Source: Tipula vernalis (taxonomy: Eukaryota > Arthropoda > Insecta > Diptera > Tipulidae). Taken from it: a DNA stretch of 64,000 nucleotides. The translations under genes were made by a program, and so were the position numbers. Shown here piece by piece: positions 10,901 through 22,374 of this stretch. The stretch's first letter is position 1. Every line of letters starts with the position of its first letter. The notes beneath the pieces were generated by a model that was given only the letters and a program-made list of their open reading frames with translations, was not told the DNA's origin and did not search any database. The stretch lies in the NCBI GenBank assembly GCA_958295665.1, contig OY282559.1, positions 254,328,461-254,392,460 of the forward strand, read 5' to 3'.

Positions 10901-13900
10901 AAGATAATAGCAGTATCTATCCAACCGCTGCTAAAATTCTATCATCAGATTTGTACGTAGATGATCTTTTAACTAGAGGTGACAGCAAGGCGGAAATAAT
11001 CTTGGCCGTGAATCAGCTAAGGACTCTCACGGAGCTAGGCGGAATGACTCTAAGGAAATGGGCTTCGAATTCTGCGGACGTTCTGGATCATATTCCCAGT
11101 GAATTGCATCGTACAGGCAACCTATCAATCAAGCTAAATGATTCCGTCAAAACCTTAGGGATAATATATCATCCCCTTGTGGACGTTTTTAAGTTCGATG
11201 TATCCGAATTGCATCTATCCGATTGCAATCCAACAAAGCGTTCATTGTTATCAGATTCCTCAAAATTATTCGACCCCATAGGATGGCTATCACCAATAAC
11301 CATCACGGCCAAACTGATGATGCAAGAAGCTTGGTGAATTGGAATAGATTGGGATGAATCATTACCAGCAACATTAAACACTAGCTGGGTTAAGTACAAA
11401 GAGGAGATGTCAATAATGACAAAGATTGCAATTCCTCGATGGATTGGTATAACGAGGGAGTCATCAGTTGAGCTTCATGGATTTGCAGATGCATCAGAGA
11501 TGGCATACGCTGCCGTGGTATATTGCCGAAATATCGACAGTATGGGCAACATTACCACAAACTTATTAATGTCAAAAACACGAGTGGCCCCTATCAAAAC
11601 AAAGCTGCCAATTCCACGTCTTGAGTTAAACGCAGCATTGCTATTGGCAAAACTGATGAATCATGTTCAGAGTGCTATGGGACTCAATAACGTCAAAACG
11701 TATGCCTGGTCCGATTCAACAATTACATTGTGTTGGATAAAGGGGGAATCAAACCGGTTCCAAACATTTGTGGCAAATAGAATATCGGCTATAAATAGTA
11801 TGTTACCAACAACAACATGGAATCATGTGAAGTCAAGTGACAACCCGGCGGACATAGCATCACGTGGAACAACTCCACTGGCGCTAGCAAACAACCATTT
11901 CTGGTGGAAGGGACCTGACTTTCTTCAAAACGAGGTAATATCAGATACACCTACACCAGAAAACCTGGTGGTATTAGAACCAAATGACTTAGAGGAAAAG
12001 GTCATGCAAGCATTCATCGCAGTAAAAGAAGCCAACCCGTTTGCAGCACTATTCAAGCGCCATTCCAACATCAACCAATTGAAACGGATCATCGCGTACT
12101 GTAAACGTTTCATTAATCGTAATAAACTTGCAAACCAATGGAATGAAGTGCCATCAAATCAAGAACTCCAGGACGCGGAAACTACAATCCTCAGAATCAT
12201 GCAAGAACAAGATTTTCATGATGAAGTTCTCTGCCTCAAGTTTGCAAGAAAAATTAACAACAAAAGCAGGCTTGCGTCATTGAACCCAATGGCAGGCGAT
12301 GACGGCCTGTTACGCGTAAATGGGCGTTTACGAAACGCAGATTTTCCAGCCACCAGCCGATATCCGATCATTTTGGACAGCCATAATATTATCACACTAC
12401 GAATCATTTAAGAAACCCACCGTAACACGATGCACGGTGGTACTCAGTTGACTTTAGCACACTTAAGAAACAAATACTGGGTTATAGATGGTAAGCGTGC
12501 TGTCCGCAATGTAGTGCGAAAATGTCTAAAATGTTTCCGCTACAAACAACACATATCGGATCAACTAATGGGCATCTTACCAGCAGCTAGGGTTCAGCCA
12601 GGAAGAGCATTCGCAAAAACAGGAATCGACTATGCTGGTCCCATCCAATTAAGGACAACTAGAGGAAGAGGTTACAAGTCATATAAAGGATACATAGCTC
12701 TATTCATATGCATGGTAACAAAAGCTATTCATATTGAGATAGTTAGCTGCTTAACAACAGCAGCATTCATTGCCGCCTACAAACGATTCGTGTCCAGACG
12801 AGGCTTATGCACGGATATTTACTCCGACAACGGAACTTATTTCGTTGGAGCTGATGCTGTATTAAAGAAGAATCATCACACCGCCATAAAATCACTACCA
12901 ACCGACATCGCCGCTATGATAGCTGTTGATGGTACTAACTGGCATTTCATACCACCTCATGCTCCTCACTTCGGAGGCATTTGGGAAGCAGGAATAAAAT
13001 CAGTAAAATTCCATCTCAAGAGGGTTGGAGGAGAATCCACATTAACATTTGAAGAACTGTAGACGGAAACCAGCCAAATCGAGGCATGTCTCAACTCCAG
13101 GCCATTAATAGCACTTTCAAATGATGCTTCTGATCTAACAGCACTAACACCAAGGCATTTTCTTATCGGTGATTCACTCAAGGCGCCACCATCTGCGAGC
13201 ATCGAAGCCATTGGGTTAAATTCAAGATGGCTCATGATTGAACAAATGGTACAACAATATTGGAAACGCTGGTCATCCGAGTACATTCACCAACTACAAC
13301 AGCGGTATAAATGGAAAAATGTCCAACCCAATCTAAAAGTACACGATCTAGTACTATTAAAAGATGATCAGCTACCTGCCACTCGATGGAAATTGGGACG
13401 TGTTCTTGAGGTTCATGCTGGCAGGGATGACCTAGTTAGAGTCGCAACAATTAAATGCCAGGATGCGACATACAAAAGACCAATTGTCAAATTATGCAAA
13501 CTTCCGATTGAGAAAGAACTTAGTGATGCAGCACCTGCACCATATATTGACAACGGCTCCGCTAGCAGTAACAGCGCAGGTCCTAGACAAGAAAAAGTCA
13601 GCAACGCATTACCTAGCAGTAACAATGCTGCTCCCAGGCAACAACCTCAGCGACGAGCAAAGCTAGGTAGAGCAAACCAAGTAGGTCTTGCAATTTTCTC
13701 TTTTTGCTGCCTTCTGGGGTTAGCACAAGCAGACATCCGGATTACTCCATTCAACAAGTCCACCGGAATACATTTCGAGGAATTAGGCAAGCTCGAAATT
13801 GTGGCAATGAGATGGACATTAGTAGTTCATTACAACCTGAGCAGCTACTGGGATGAAATTGAGAATTTTAAGCAAGCTCACACCGAGTTAACAACGGTGT

Positions 13901-15435
13901 GCGCGGAGCTTAATCTAAGTTGTAACATCATGCTCCAACAACTCCTATGGCAATACAATAATTTGATCGCAGATAATGTGCTATTGTTTGAAAGCAATCA
14001 GGATCGGAGACGGGTAAAACGCGGCTTCGGAGATACCGTCGGCCTGGTACTAGGGGACATGTTCGGAGTTCTTAGTCAGCGTGAGGCTGAAATATACGAG
14101 GCTCAGTTTGAGGCAATTGGCAACAACGAGAATCATTTATTGGTTCTGATAAAAAATCAAACAAGCGTAATAGATAACACCGTAAAGTTAGTGAGACATA
14201 ACTCCAACCTTACCATCACAGCGATAAACAACTTAATCAAGGAACAACATCGTCTGCGACAGGATATGATGCTGCTACAGGAATATAGAATATATGAAGA
14301 TAGAGTGCGCTCAGTATTTATAAACTTGCTTGAAATGACTTTAGTGCTTAAGAGCCTTGAGGATACACAGCAAGGCTTACTTGACGTGGTTCATCATGTT
14401 CATCAAGACATTCTGCACCCGTCCATACTTACACCAACTCAGCTAGAAGAAGAGCTGCAAGTGATCCGACAACACGTGCCAACAACCGTTACTCTTCCGG
14501 GCCACAATATTCATGACCTCCGTCATGTGTACCAAAGTATGACCGTACGCAGCCGAGTAACCCAGAAGTATGTAATAATTGAAATCATAATACCACTTTC
14601 GTTTGCATGGGATTATACGCTTATAGCTATAATTCCTGTACCAGATATTGCTCATGGAAACACGCAGTCACACATTGTCCCTTCAACTGACTATTTGGCC
14701 ATGGACAATCGGCGCGAACATTTCGCGTTGTTGACAAAAGAAGATGTAAACCGATGCCATATGTTCCAACATAAGCAATTTTTGTGTGAAGTGTCACCTA
14801 TTATTTCCCTGAATGACCCTAATCAATGTGAGATAGCCATTTTGCAACGGAAGGACGGGTTAGACACAACATGCAAAATTAGAACAATAAACGCTACCAA
14901 CCATTGGATTAAACTTCATGTCCCAAATCAGTGGATATATGTGGTACCAAACGAAACTACTGTTGATGTCATATGTGATTCCAGAATACAGCCTTACATC
15001 TTTCGTGGTTCCGGTATAGTAGAAATCGAAGCCGGCTGTGTGTTACGAGACGCCAATATTCAAATTATTGCCATAGGGACCGCTCAGCATAGCATCAAAA
15101 AAATGTTATATGAAACAGCACATTTAATGCATGGTGCCCATAATTTGCACGATTTGGTTACATCGATAAAGAAGAACATGGCTCACAACGATTTAAACTT
15201 GTTGACTACACCAGAAACAACTGAGCTGGAGAACCAGTTGAATGAGTTGAGGGAGAAGGAAGTACTATCTATCCATCAGAACATTCATCACGTTCACCAT
15301 TATACGATGATTCACGTGATATTTTGGAGTTGCTTAGCTATAGGAATCAGCTGGATTACATGCAAAATAAGGGGAAGACGGATACCCAACAGACCTCCTT
15401 CTCCACTTCCAGGCTCGGCTGACAGCATTGTATAA
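7945..15435 (+). pseudogene. BEL-1 Gag-Pol-Env polyprotein, four in-frame stops
   Basis: One frame of 2497 codons from ATG 7945 to 15435, with no frameshift, is broken by stops at 8080 (TAA), 11335 (TGA), 12409 (TAA) and 13060 (TAG). In order, numbering from the ATG: Gag core with EIPTFSGDYEQW (about 280); zinc knuckles CVRC..H...C and CIVC..HH...C (about 518-550); protease DSGS (Asp 596); reverse transcriptase with VVFDASAK and YVDD (1004-1007); Pao-type RNase H with HGFADAS, AWSDS and NPADIASRG (1177-1305). The integrase zinc region (about 1497-1533) is followed by its core with catalytic Asp 1562, Asp 1628 and Glu 1681. A DUF5641-type C-terminal domain with DLVLLKDD and GRVLEVHxGRD comes next, then the Env part. 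The last three stops are compatible with single C-to-T changes (CGA, CAA, CAG); the parental codons are inferred. Confidence 0.92.
13640..15435 (+). other. Env-like portion of the BEL-1 polyprotein
   Basis: Downstream of the integrase C-terminal domain the same frame continues without a stop into an Env-like protein. It begins with a hydrophobic signal or anchor segment (VGLAIFSFCCLLGLAQA, about 13681-13731). A furin-type site, RRRVKR followed by GFGD (14008-14034), leads into a Gly-rich hydrophobic stretch like a fusion peptide. A coiled-coil-like region rich in Asn/Leu and Glu/Gln (about 14090-14460) follows. A final membrane span, IFWSCLAIGISWITC (about 15318-15366), precedes a basic tail. 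This is the layout of baculovirus F/errantivirus-type fusion proteins; roo-like BEL elements also carry env. Function in this copy is not shown, and upstream stops would block its production as a polyprotein. Confidence 0.8.
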
Positions 15436-15440
15436 ACATT

Positions 15441-15456
15441 GTGAGAGGCGGGAGTA
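15441..15456 (+). promoter_or_regulatory. BEL-1 polypurine tract
   Basis: GTGAGAGGCGGGAGTA lies directly before the 3' LTR (15457), the position from which plus-strand DNA synthesis starts in LTR elements. Confidence 0.7.
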
Positions 15457-15876
15457 TGTTGAATCACGGATCAACAGGTTTTAAAATTATGTTATCTCAA
15501 AATGCTCAATATGCATTTTGTATTAAACTTATCTTTTTATATTTAAAATTATATTAATGTGTACATGTTTCATGTTACCTCAAAATGCTCAATATGCATT
15601 TTGTATATAAATTATATTTTTTGCACTTTTTGATAATGTGAGAAAATTAGTATATGTTATGTATATATTCTGTACATACATAACATATAGAATGTAGAAT
15701 GTAGTGTAGAATGTATCACATTTTGTATAAATAGCACGGAATATGGTAAAATAAAGCAGAATTAAAACGAACGTTAAACTAGTTTAATTAAAAGTTCTCT
15801 CGAGTATTCGCTTGGCCCTTTCCTGGTAACCAGGCTAATACTCCCACAAATTCAAAGCAGAGGCTTAAGTTTTTCA
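15457..15876 (+). repeat. BEL-1 3' LTR (420 bp)
   Basis: It starts TGTTGAATCACGG and ends AAGTTTTTCA, followed by CAATT (15877-15881). It carries the block CTCAAAATGCTCAATATGCA twice, while the 5' LTR has one copy, which accounts for the 83-bp difference. Confidence 0.95.
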
Positions 15877-15881
15877 CAATT

Positions 15882-16551
15882 TTAATTGAAAATAATAAAA
15901 TTTTAATACACAATTTTGCAGTTTAGTACATCGTCAGGCTTCTGGTTTCTTTAAAATTTTATTTACCTAATACATATACGATTAGTTTTATTACTTAACT
16001 CGAATGAAAATAAAATGTTTAAAGGAACACGGAGCAGCATGTTGATGTTTTGAGAAAAAATAACTTTATAAAATTGCAAACTTTTAAATAATTATTTAGA
16101 TTATTAATTTCAATCAAAATTGTTCAGAAACTACATTTCGGTATACTTAATATCAAATTATGTATTTATATTTGTAAATATAAATGTTCATATAAAATGA
16201 AAATTAATACAATACAAAAAATGTATTTGAAAATCCCAAATGATTTTTTTACGTTTCATGGGAAAATAAAAACCTTTATTCCCTTAACTAATGCCACTAC
16301 AAATTTTTTAATCACAGCTTTTTATGCAGTGGCATTGGTTAATCAAAATATCTAGGTTTCCAATTTTGATTTTATACGATATCTTAAATAAAACATAATT
16401 ATATAGGCCACTGCGAATTCTTTTCATCTGGTTCGTAGACTTTGGTTTAATTTACGAACCTTTCTTCCGTTTCTTCAATGAAACTTTTACCTAAATTAAT
16501 AATAAAACATTACATTATATTTTCTTCAATAAATTGTAAATATAATACCTA
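15882..16551. repeat. old repeat copy A, right part, then AT-rich DNA
   Basis: 15882-15960 continues the old repeat after BEL-1 (reverse complement matches 38936-38995, and GGTTTCTTTAA matches the far side at about 36366). From 15960 to 16551 no gene is seen. The stretch about 16292-16358 (TGCCACTACAAATTTTTTAA...GGTTAATCAAAATAT) is the inverted partner of 22286-22345. Confidence 0.7.
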
Positions 16552-18033
16552 CACTGTCTCAAAAAATTGTACGTACACCCCTCGTTCAAAAAAAAGTTGA
16601 TGGAAATAACAATTACAAATCAAACAAAAAATTCAGTTTTTATTTTTTTTTTAATTCAAATTACAATTAACAACCTGAAAATAATAATTATCATGAAGCA
16701 AATAAATTTAATTTTACGTTTCATATGATTTACTATTTAAACATCCTAAAACGATCTCAAATAATTGTCCGTACACTTGCACTTTTGTGAAAATTAACAC
16801 TAGCAAACTAGCAATTTATTATTTGTTGTACTCCTATTTTCAACTAACGGTAAATTACGAAATTTTTTTTTGCGTAAAAGTTAATTAGTCGTACTTTTTT
16901 CATGGCGAATGAAATATTGTCCAGTTAATTAAAAATGTGTTATTCTCGTACCAAAAATACTCGTAGTGTAGAAATTAAAAAATTGATCATTAAATTGGAG
17001 AGTGAAGGTAAAAGTTTACACGAAATTTCTAAAATAACTAATCGCTCGCGATCTTCAATTCAATATTTCATCCAGAACTCCCAAAAAATCAAATCACTAG
17101 AGATGGTTGTTGGGCCTGGTCGCAACTGAAAGCTGAACACACCTCAAATACATCTAATAGAGAAGGCAATAAAACAGAATCGAAAGCTTACTGCTCCAAC
17201 GATCGCTGCCAAAGTTTATCAACGCAAAAAAGGAGCGATAGAACCTCAGAGTGCGACACGCAAGAAATGTATTTGCCGACAGAAAGAAAAATTAAAAGAG
17301 TTCTGGGAAAGTGTTATTCCCTCAGACGGAAGGAAACCTAACGTTTTTGGTTCACACGGGCGAGTTATGGTGTGCCGGAAACCCAACATTGAACTTGAGT
17401 AAAACATGGTGGCGGAAGTATAATGGTTTGAAGAGCTGTTAGCTGAAGGGGTGAAGGACATTTGACCTTCGTAATTTGTTAATAAGTGCTGAGAAAATGG
17501 GACAATGGCTAGATTTTCGCTCCGTACATGACAATGACCCGAAGCATTCGTCAAAGCTGATAAAGGAATTGTTATTGTACAATGTAAAGTCAATACTTCC
17601 TCATCCTCCCCAGCCATCAGATCTGAACCCCATTGATAATTTATGCCAATATTTGGAGCGATAGATCCGTGAATACCAAATTAGCGGCAAGGAACAATAC
17701 GGGTTATTGTGGAGGAATGGCCCAAAAATTTCCCCCGAAATAACTCGGAAGTTGGCTTTCTCAATGAAAAGAAGGTTGCAAAGTATCATTTCATAGATAG
17801 GTTACAACACGAAATATTAGACCTACCTTTTTTACCAAATTCCCTCAACTTCTTTGTGTGTACGGACAATTATTTAAGATCGTTCTAGGCGGTGTAAATA
17901 GTAAATCTGATCGAACGTGAAAGTAACTTAATTTATATCATGATTATTATTATTTTCAGGTGAATTTTTTGTTTGATTTCTAATTCAATGTTTTCTTAAC
18001 CGAGTGCTGTACGGACAATTTTTTGATACAGTG
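16552..18033 (+). mobile_element. Tc1-like element 1, IR/DR ends, TA duplication
   Basis: It is 1482 bp with TA on both sides (16550-16551, 18034-18035). Outer ends CACTGT(C/A)TCAAAAAATTGT are inverted. Each arm of about 200 bp carries the core AATTGTCCGTACA (or a one-base variant) twice, once at the tip and once at the inner end (near 16763 and 17858), the IR/DR arrangement of Sleeping Beauty-like Tc1 elements. The left and right arms also share CAAACAAAAAATTCA and CCTGAAAATAATAAT blocks. Confidence 0.85.
16935..17690 (+). pseudogene. Tc1-like transposase, decayed
   Basis: The ATG at 16935 opens a 64-codon paired-type helix-turn-helix region (residues like EGKSLHEISKITNRSRSSIQYF, then GPGRN) ended by a stop at 17127. 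Further pieces in shifting frames follow: KLTAPTIAAKV, an FWESVIPSDGRKPNVFGS block where the first catalytic Asp region lies, and HDNDPKHSS with the second Asp. The last block, PPQPSDLNPIDNL, has Asp where the family's third catalytic residue is normally Glu in NPIEN. Several frameshifts and stops make it non-functional. Confidence 0.85.
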
Positions 18034-18035
18034 TA

Positions 18036-19240
18036 TGTGGTATTTATGTATAGTATTCGCTTTCAATTGCAGAGTTTCAAAAATATATTTTTGAGGTAAG
18101 ATCAGAACATGGTGACATCATTTGTCTCTCGTCTCTTCGGAATGAAGGGAAAAGATTATAGTATTTGTTACTTTGAAGATAATTCACTTAACAATTTATT
18201 CTGTGTTCTTAAAGCCCATAAAACTTAAAATAATATATGTATTCATCATTTTTATTTTTTTTTGTAAAATCATCAACATTGTCGACAAGGAGACGAAGAG
18301 CAGCAATACGATTTTTTTGAAAATTGGTTTTGGCCCTCAAAACAAAAGTAATTTTTAATGATGTAAGCTTTGAATTTGGGTTGGACTTGATCACCCCGAC
18401 CTACATATATCATTGGAGAACAAGTAGGCACAAGTTTGGTTGCTCTGTCACATACAAATTAATTTTAGTGAAATTTTGGGGTTTTGTGTATTGCTAATTT
18501 CGGCGGCTAACGTCGTTTCAAAGTCGTTTTAAAGAATACGAAAAGAATAACTAACGAGAAAAGTATATAAGTAGCTATTCTAGGTTTAAGGAAAAATATT
18601 CCCATATTAAAGATGATCATTCAGTACAAAAATAAAAATAGAGTTCCCAGATACAATACATAGGGTACCTGTACTATTATGTAAATATTTTCCATAGAAA
18701 TTACATGCAAATATTTTAATTTTAATGTGCTGGTTTTTATTCTGCTACATGTACATCAAAGGTACTCTATATAAAGAATTGGGGTGGGGCTACTCTATTT
18801 TTTTATATTTTTTGTACTGAAAGACTCATCTCTGATATGCTTTGATCTTAGCCGTAGTGATTGGAGACATGAAAAATATTGAATAAGCAAAATGTTGAAA
18901 CAGACTCGTTCAGTTATGGTAGTTGATTAATTTTCTCTTTAATTGAAAATGTTTGGTAGTTAACAGTATGGGCGGGCTCATTACTGATGTGTAAATTTGC
19001 ATCACTGATTTGTACTGATGGCACTAACAAAGAACTAATGGTCCTGATAGGAAAAATGATGTACCACTAATACTTACAGTGTGTTTTTATCGAGCAATTG
19101 AATTGAGTTTAGTTAAATTCAAAAATTGCAAACTTTTTTAATTATATTAAGTAGATCTTGTAATACAAAATAACCAAAATTAAAATATGATTTTCATTTT
19201 CTGGTCGTATTCTTAAAATGTAGAAAATTTGAAGATTTAC
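18036..19240. other. non-coding AT-rich stretch
   Basis: No convincing protein, RNA gene or paired repeat was found. Short open frames near 18173-18394 overlap on both strands and have no recognisable features. Confidence 0.4.
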
Positions 19241-19433
19241 CATGTAAAATTGAAAAAAATCAGCAGTACTTCAATATAGTATGCGAATTTTTATTACAAG
19301 TTACTGCAAAAATTAGGACAATTCCGGGAAGAGAATTAAATAAATCAAAACTTTCTTGATTTGTTTAACCAATTTTTAATTTTCGTTAAATTAAAATTTC
19401 TTACCATCGTAGAAAAAATTGCTTGTGACATAC

Positions 19434-21515
19434 AGTGCTGTGTAAAAAAATTGGTAAAGCATATTTTTTTAAAAACTGGAGTCTTGGTTACTAAAATTAC
19501 AAACTTTTCGAAGCAGTTGGCTTAAGGGTTAACCAGCGAAACAGGAAGAATCCTTACAAAATTTGACAAAATTATTTCCTAACGAATATTGGTCATATAG
19601 GCTACCGAATCCGTAACAACTGGCAAATACAGTGTTAAAATTTTAATGTGAATAGGAACATTTATTATTTTTCAAAAAGTGTGCTGTGAAAATTTTGATG
19701 TATTCTGCCATATCCTTCAGTTTGCGCATTAATTTCCGCTCTATTAAGTAAGAGCTGAACTGAACGAAAAGTTCTTAAATGCTCGCTGGTCAGTTACATG
19801 CACTTTCTGTTTACATATAGAGCTCTCACTTAAAGTTGTTTCTGACTCTCTGGTTCCTCCATTATTGTTTTATTTTAAATACATTTAAGATCCATTTTTT
19901 GGAAAAAAATGTACCTGGAATTTAGGGTAAAAAACCGAAAAAATGCCAAAATATTAAAAATACGTTGAGCTACAGTAATCGAATAAAGTAAACACGAGTT
20001 ATAATTTTTTTTTGTTTTCTATTGGTTTATAGAAATTTTATCTTTAAAATTAATATTTTATTTGCCTGCTTTTTCTATTGGAGTTAGGTCTGGGCTATAG
20101 GGGGGCCAATACAAAACATCGATTTTTTTTTCTGCGAAGGGCAAAAAAAAATAGGATTTTAATAAATTCCTAAAAAAAAGAGGATTTTAACAAATTATTT
20201 TTGTTTACCTGAAAGGCCATTTTATTATCTTCAATTCAAAATTAATGTCTGGTAGTAAACCACAACTTTGACAGTATTGCATGGAGGTGAAAAATAAATC
20301 TGGTAGTATTGTCGAAAAGCTCTAACACAAAGGGATTAAATTCGTTATGTAGGACTTGCAGATAAACAGCTGATGCGGTAATGGAACTAAGAAAGCACAT
20401 TCGACCTATTTCTTGTTCAGGAAAAAAACCCCAGACCACAACTTCCAGTTTTCGGTGGAAGTCTTAAAAGACATTCGTCGCTAAGCCTCTTGAGGTTTTC
20501 TTCGTGCGAGGATTCTACAATCTCAAATATGCATAAAATCAAGTTATTCCACATCTTTTGAGTCCAAGAAGCGTGCTCCTAGGGCCTATAGAACACAATA
20601 ACTAATTGAACACACCATTGAAGTTAATATTTTTATTTACGTTTATTTATCTTAAATTAATTTATTATTTATTACAAAGTTTTTTTTATATTTTTTTCAC
20701 CACCATTTTGTCACCAGCTAATATTTTGGCGGCCAACACCACGAGCTATGTGTTGTCGCTTTGGAGATTGAGAGCAGACTAAATTATTTTATTTTGTTTT
20801 GTGTATTGTGTTGTGATTTTGTTCGTGTTTGGACAAGCCGGTCAGTGATTGGTTGATGACCTATTGCTGTACAGGTAGCACCCAATATGCGGCGAGCTTG
20901 TTGTAGTGGTTCATTGGGTGACTTTGAATTATTGGGTGAACCGCTACAGGCCACAGCAAACTGTTTTTTTTCCTATTTTTGTTTGATTCGTATTGGGAAC
21001 TCTGGCGTCTGGATTGTTTCAAGTGCTCGTAAGCCAGCTTTAACCAGTCTTCTTCTCACTAAGCTGGATGGTATTCTTTTTCCCGTTGCTTATCGAATAT
21101 CCCTTCTTGCGTCCTATGACGGTAAGCGTAAAAGTGAACTAATTGTTTAACCAATGTTTTTGCACAGCACTTGCGGGGTGGTACCGCCATAATAAAAGCT
21201 AAATGTTGCCTAAATAATATTAATATTAAAGATAGAAGTTGCATGAAACAATAAATAAATCACAAAAAAGTATTTACTTTAATCCACTATTTCCACGTAT
21301 TTAAGTTCCAAATAGGGTACTTTGAATATTTTGGCATTCTTTCGATTTTGCCCCCTAAATTACAGTTACATTTTTTTTCTTCAAAAAATTTGATCATAAA
21401 TGTATTTAAAATGAAACAATTAGCTAATTGCTTCGAAAAGTTTTGTAATTTTAAAAACCAAGACTCCAGTTTTTAAAAAAATATGTTTGACCAATTTTTT
21501 TGTCAGCACTGTATG
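19434..21515 (-). mobile_element. Tc1-like element 2, inverted ends, minus-strand transposase
   Basis: The left end at 19434 (CAGTGCTGTGTAAAAAAATTGG...AAAAACTGGAGTCTTGGTT) pairs with the right end at about 21425-21515 over about 95 bp, with TA at both borders. The similarity continues beyond the TA (TTCTTACCATCGTA.AAAAATT.CTTGTGACA on both sides, inverted), so it sits inside a larger inverted structure or in a hairpin target. The inside carries the transposase relic 20240-21250. Confidence 0.7.
20240..21250 (-). pseudogene. Tc1/mariner transposase relic, split by extra DNA
   Basis: The reverse strand shows VPPRKCxAKTLVKQLVHFYAYRHRT (about 21200-21130), then SLVRRRLVKAGLRALETIQ (about 21075-21015), the family's RTVRRRLREAGL-like block. 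After about 350 bp of unrelated DNA (20595-20945), MVWGFFPEQEIGRMCFLSSITASAVYLQVLHNEF follows (20439-20330, family motif VMVWGCFS). The block order is that of a Tc1 transposase running right to left. Stops and the insertion make it non-functional. Copy 2 (35029-35669) has the same blocks without the extra DNA. Confidence 0.7.
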
Positions 21516-21579
21516 TCACAAGGAATTTTTTATACGATGGTAAGAAATGCTTAAAATTTACGAAAATTAAAAATTGTGG

Positions 21580-22275
21580 AGTTATGGTATGGCGGAAACC
21601 CAACACTGAACATGAGTAAAACATGGTGGCGGTTAAAGAGCTTTTAGTTGAAGGGGTGTAGGACATTTGACCTTCATAATGAACTGGTTTAATTATTTGG
21701 ATATTTTGAAGGGTAATTTGTTTATAAGTGCTGAGAAAATGGGACGTGGGCAAGATGACAATGGCTCGAAGCATTCGTCAAAGCTGATAATGGAATGGTT
21801 ATTGTACAATGTAAAGTCAATACTTCCTCATCCTCCCCAGCCATCAGATCTCAACCCCATTGGTAATTTATGCCATTATTTGGAGCGAAAGATCCGTGAA
21901 CACCAAATTAGCGGCAAGGAACAATTAAAACGGGTCATTATGGAGGAATGGGCCAAAAATTCCCCCCGAAATAACTCGGAAGTTGGCTTTATCAATGAAA
22001 AGAAATTTGCAAAGTGTCATTTCATGAATAGATTGCAACACGAAATATTAGACCTAACTTTTTACGAAATTCCCTCAACTTCTTTGTGTGTACGGACAAT
22101 TATTTGAGATCGTTCTAGGCGGTGTAAATAGTAAATCTTATCAATCGTGAAAGTAACTTAATTTATATCATGATTATTATTATTTTCAGGTGAATTTTTT
22201 GTTTGATTTGTAATGGTTTTTTTATCAATGTTTTCTTAACCGAGTGCTGTACGAACAATTTTTTTAAACAGTCCA
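21580..22275 (+). pseudogene. Tc1-like element, 3' half (copy of element 1 family)
   Basis: The part from GGTATGGCGGAAACCCAACACTG to the right arm ...CCGAGTGCTGTACGAACAATTT matches 17368-18025 closely. It encodes SSKLIMEWLLYNVKSILPHPPQPSDLNP, then IGNLCHYLERKIREHQISGKEQLKRVIMEEWAKN. The third catalytic Glu of the NPIEN motif is replaced by Gly here. The 5' half and left arm are missing and the outermost right tip is damaged. Confidence 0.8.
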
Positions 22276-22285
22276 TATATATATT

Positions 22286-22345
22286 TTGATTAACCAATAC
22301 CACTGCATAAAAAGCCGTGACAAAAAAATTTGTAGTTCATCTACT
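22286..22345 (-). repeat. inverted partner of 16292-16358
   Basis: The reverse complement reads TACAAATTTTTTTGTCACGG...GCAGTGGTATTGGTTAATC, matching 16292-16358. The two copies flank the Tc1-rich segment in inverted orientation. Confidence 0.65.
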
Positions 22346-22374
22346 GACCATTATACAGGCATACGTAGCGCTGT

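Larger units (their letters stand above)
7294..15876 (+). mobile_element. BEL-1: complete env-bearing BEL/Pao LTR retrotransposon
   Basis: The element is 8583 bp, bounded by LTRs that start TG and end CA, with the 5-bp duplication CAATT at 7289-7293 and 15877-15881. Order: 5' LTR, primer site, one long gag-pol-env frame (7945-15435), polypurine tract, 3' LTR. The domain order gag, protease, reverse transcriptase, RNase H, integrase defines BEL/Pao, and the Env-like end resembles roo-type members. The LTRs differ by two substitutions and one 83-bp length difference, so insertion is young. Four in-frame stops make this copy defective unless complemented. Confidence 0.95.
19241..21857 (+). repeat. 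transposon nest, copy 1 of 2
   Basis: Collinear with 34329-36102 at high identity over most of the shorter copy. Shared landmarks are the start CATGTAAAATTGAAAAAAATC, the Tc1-like end CAGTGCTGTGTAAAAAAATTGG, the minus-strand transposase pieces and the Tc1 3' half. Copy 1 carries three segments absent from copy 2: about 19866-20165, about 20595-20945 and about 21412-21586. Confidence 0.8.

Noticed and set aside
11335..13062. programmed readthrough or selenocysteine at the BEL-1 stops
   Set aside because: Stops of all three kinds occur at four unrelated domain positions, and the gag-pol border itself has none, so simple inactivation is more likely.
20595..20945. copy-1-only segment as a tRNA-derived SINE
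   Set aside because: No A/B box promoter, tail or clear target duplication could be read; kept only as a presence/absence difference.
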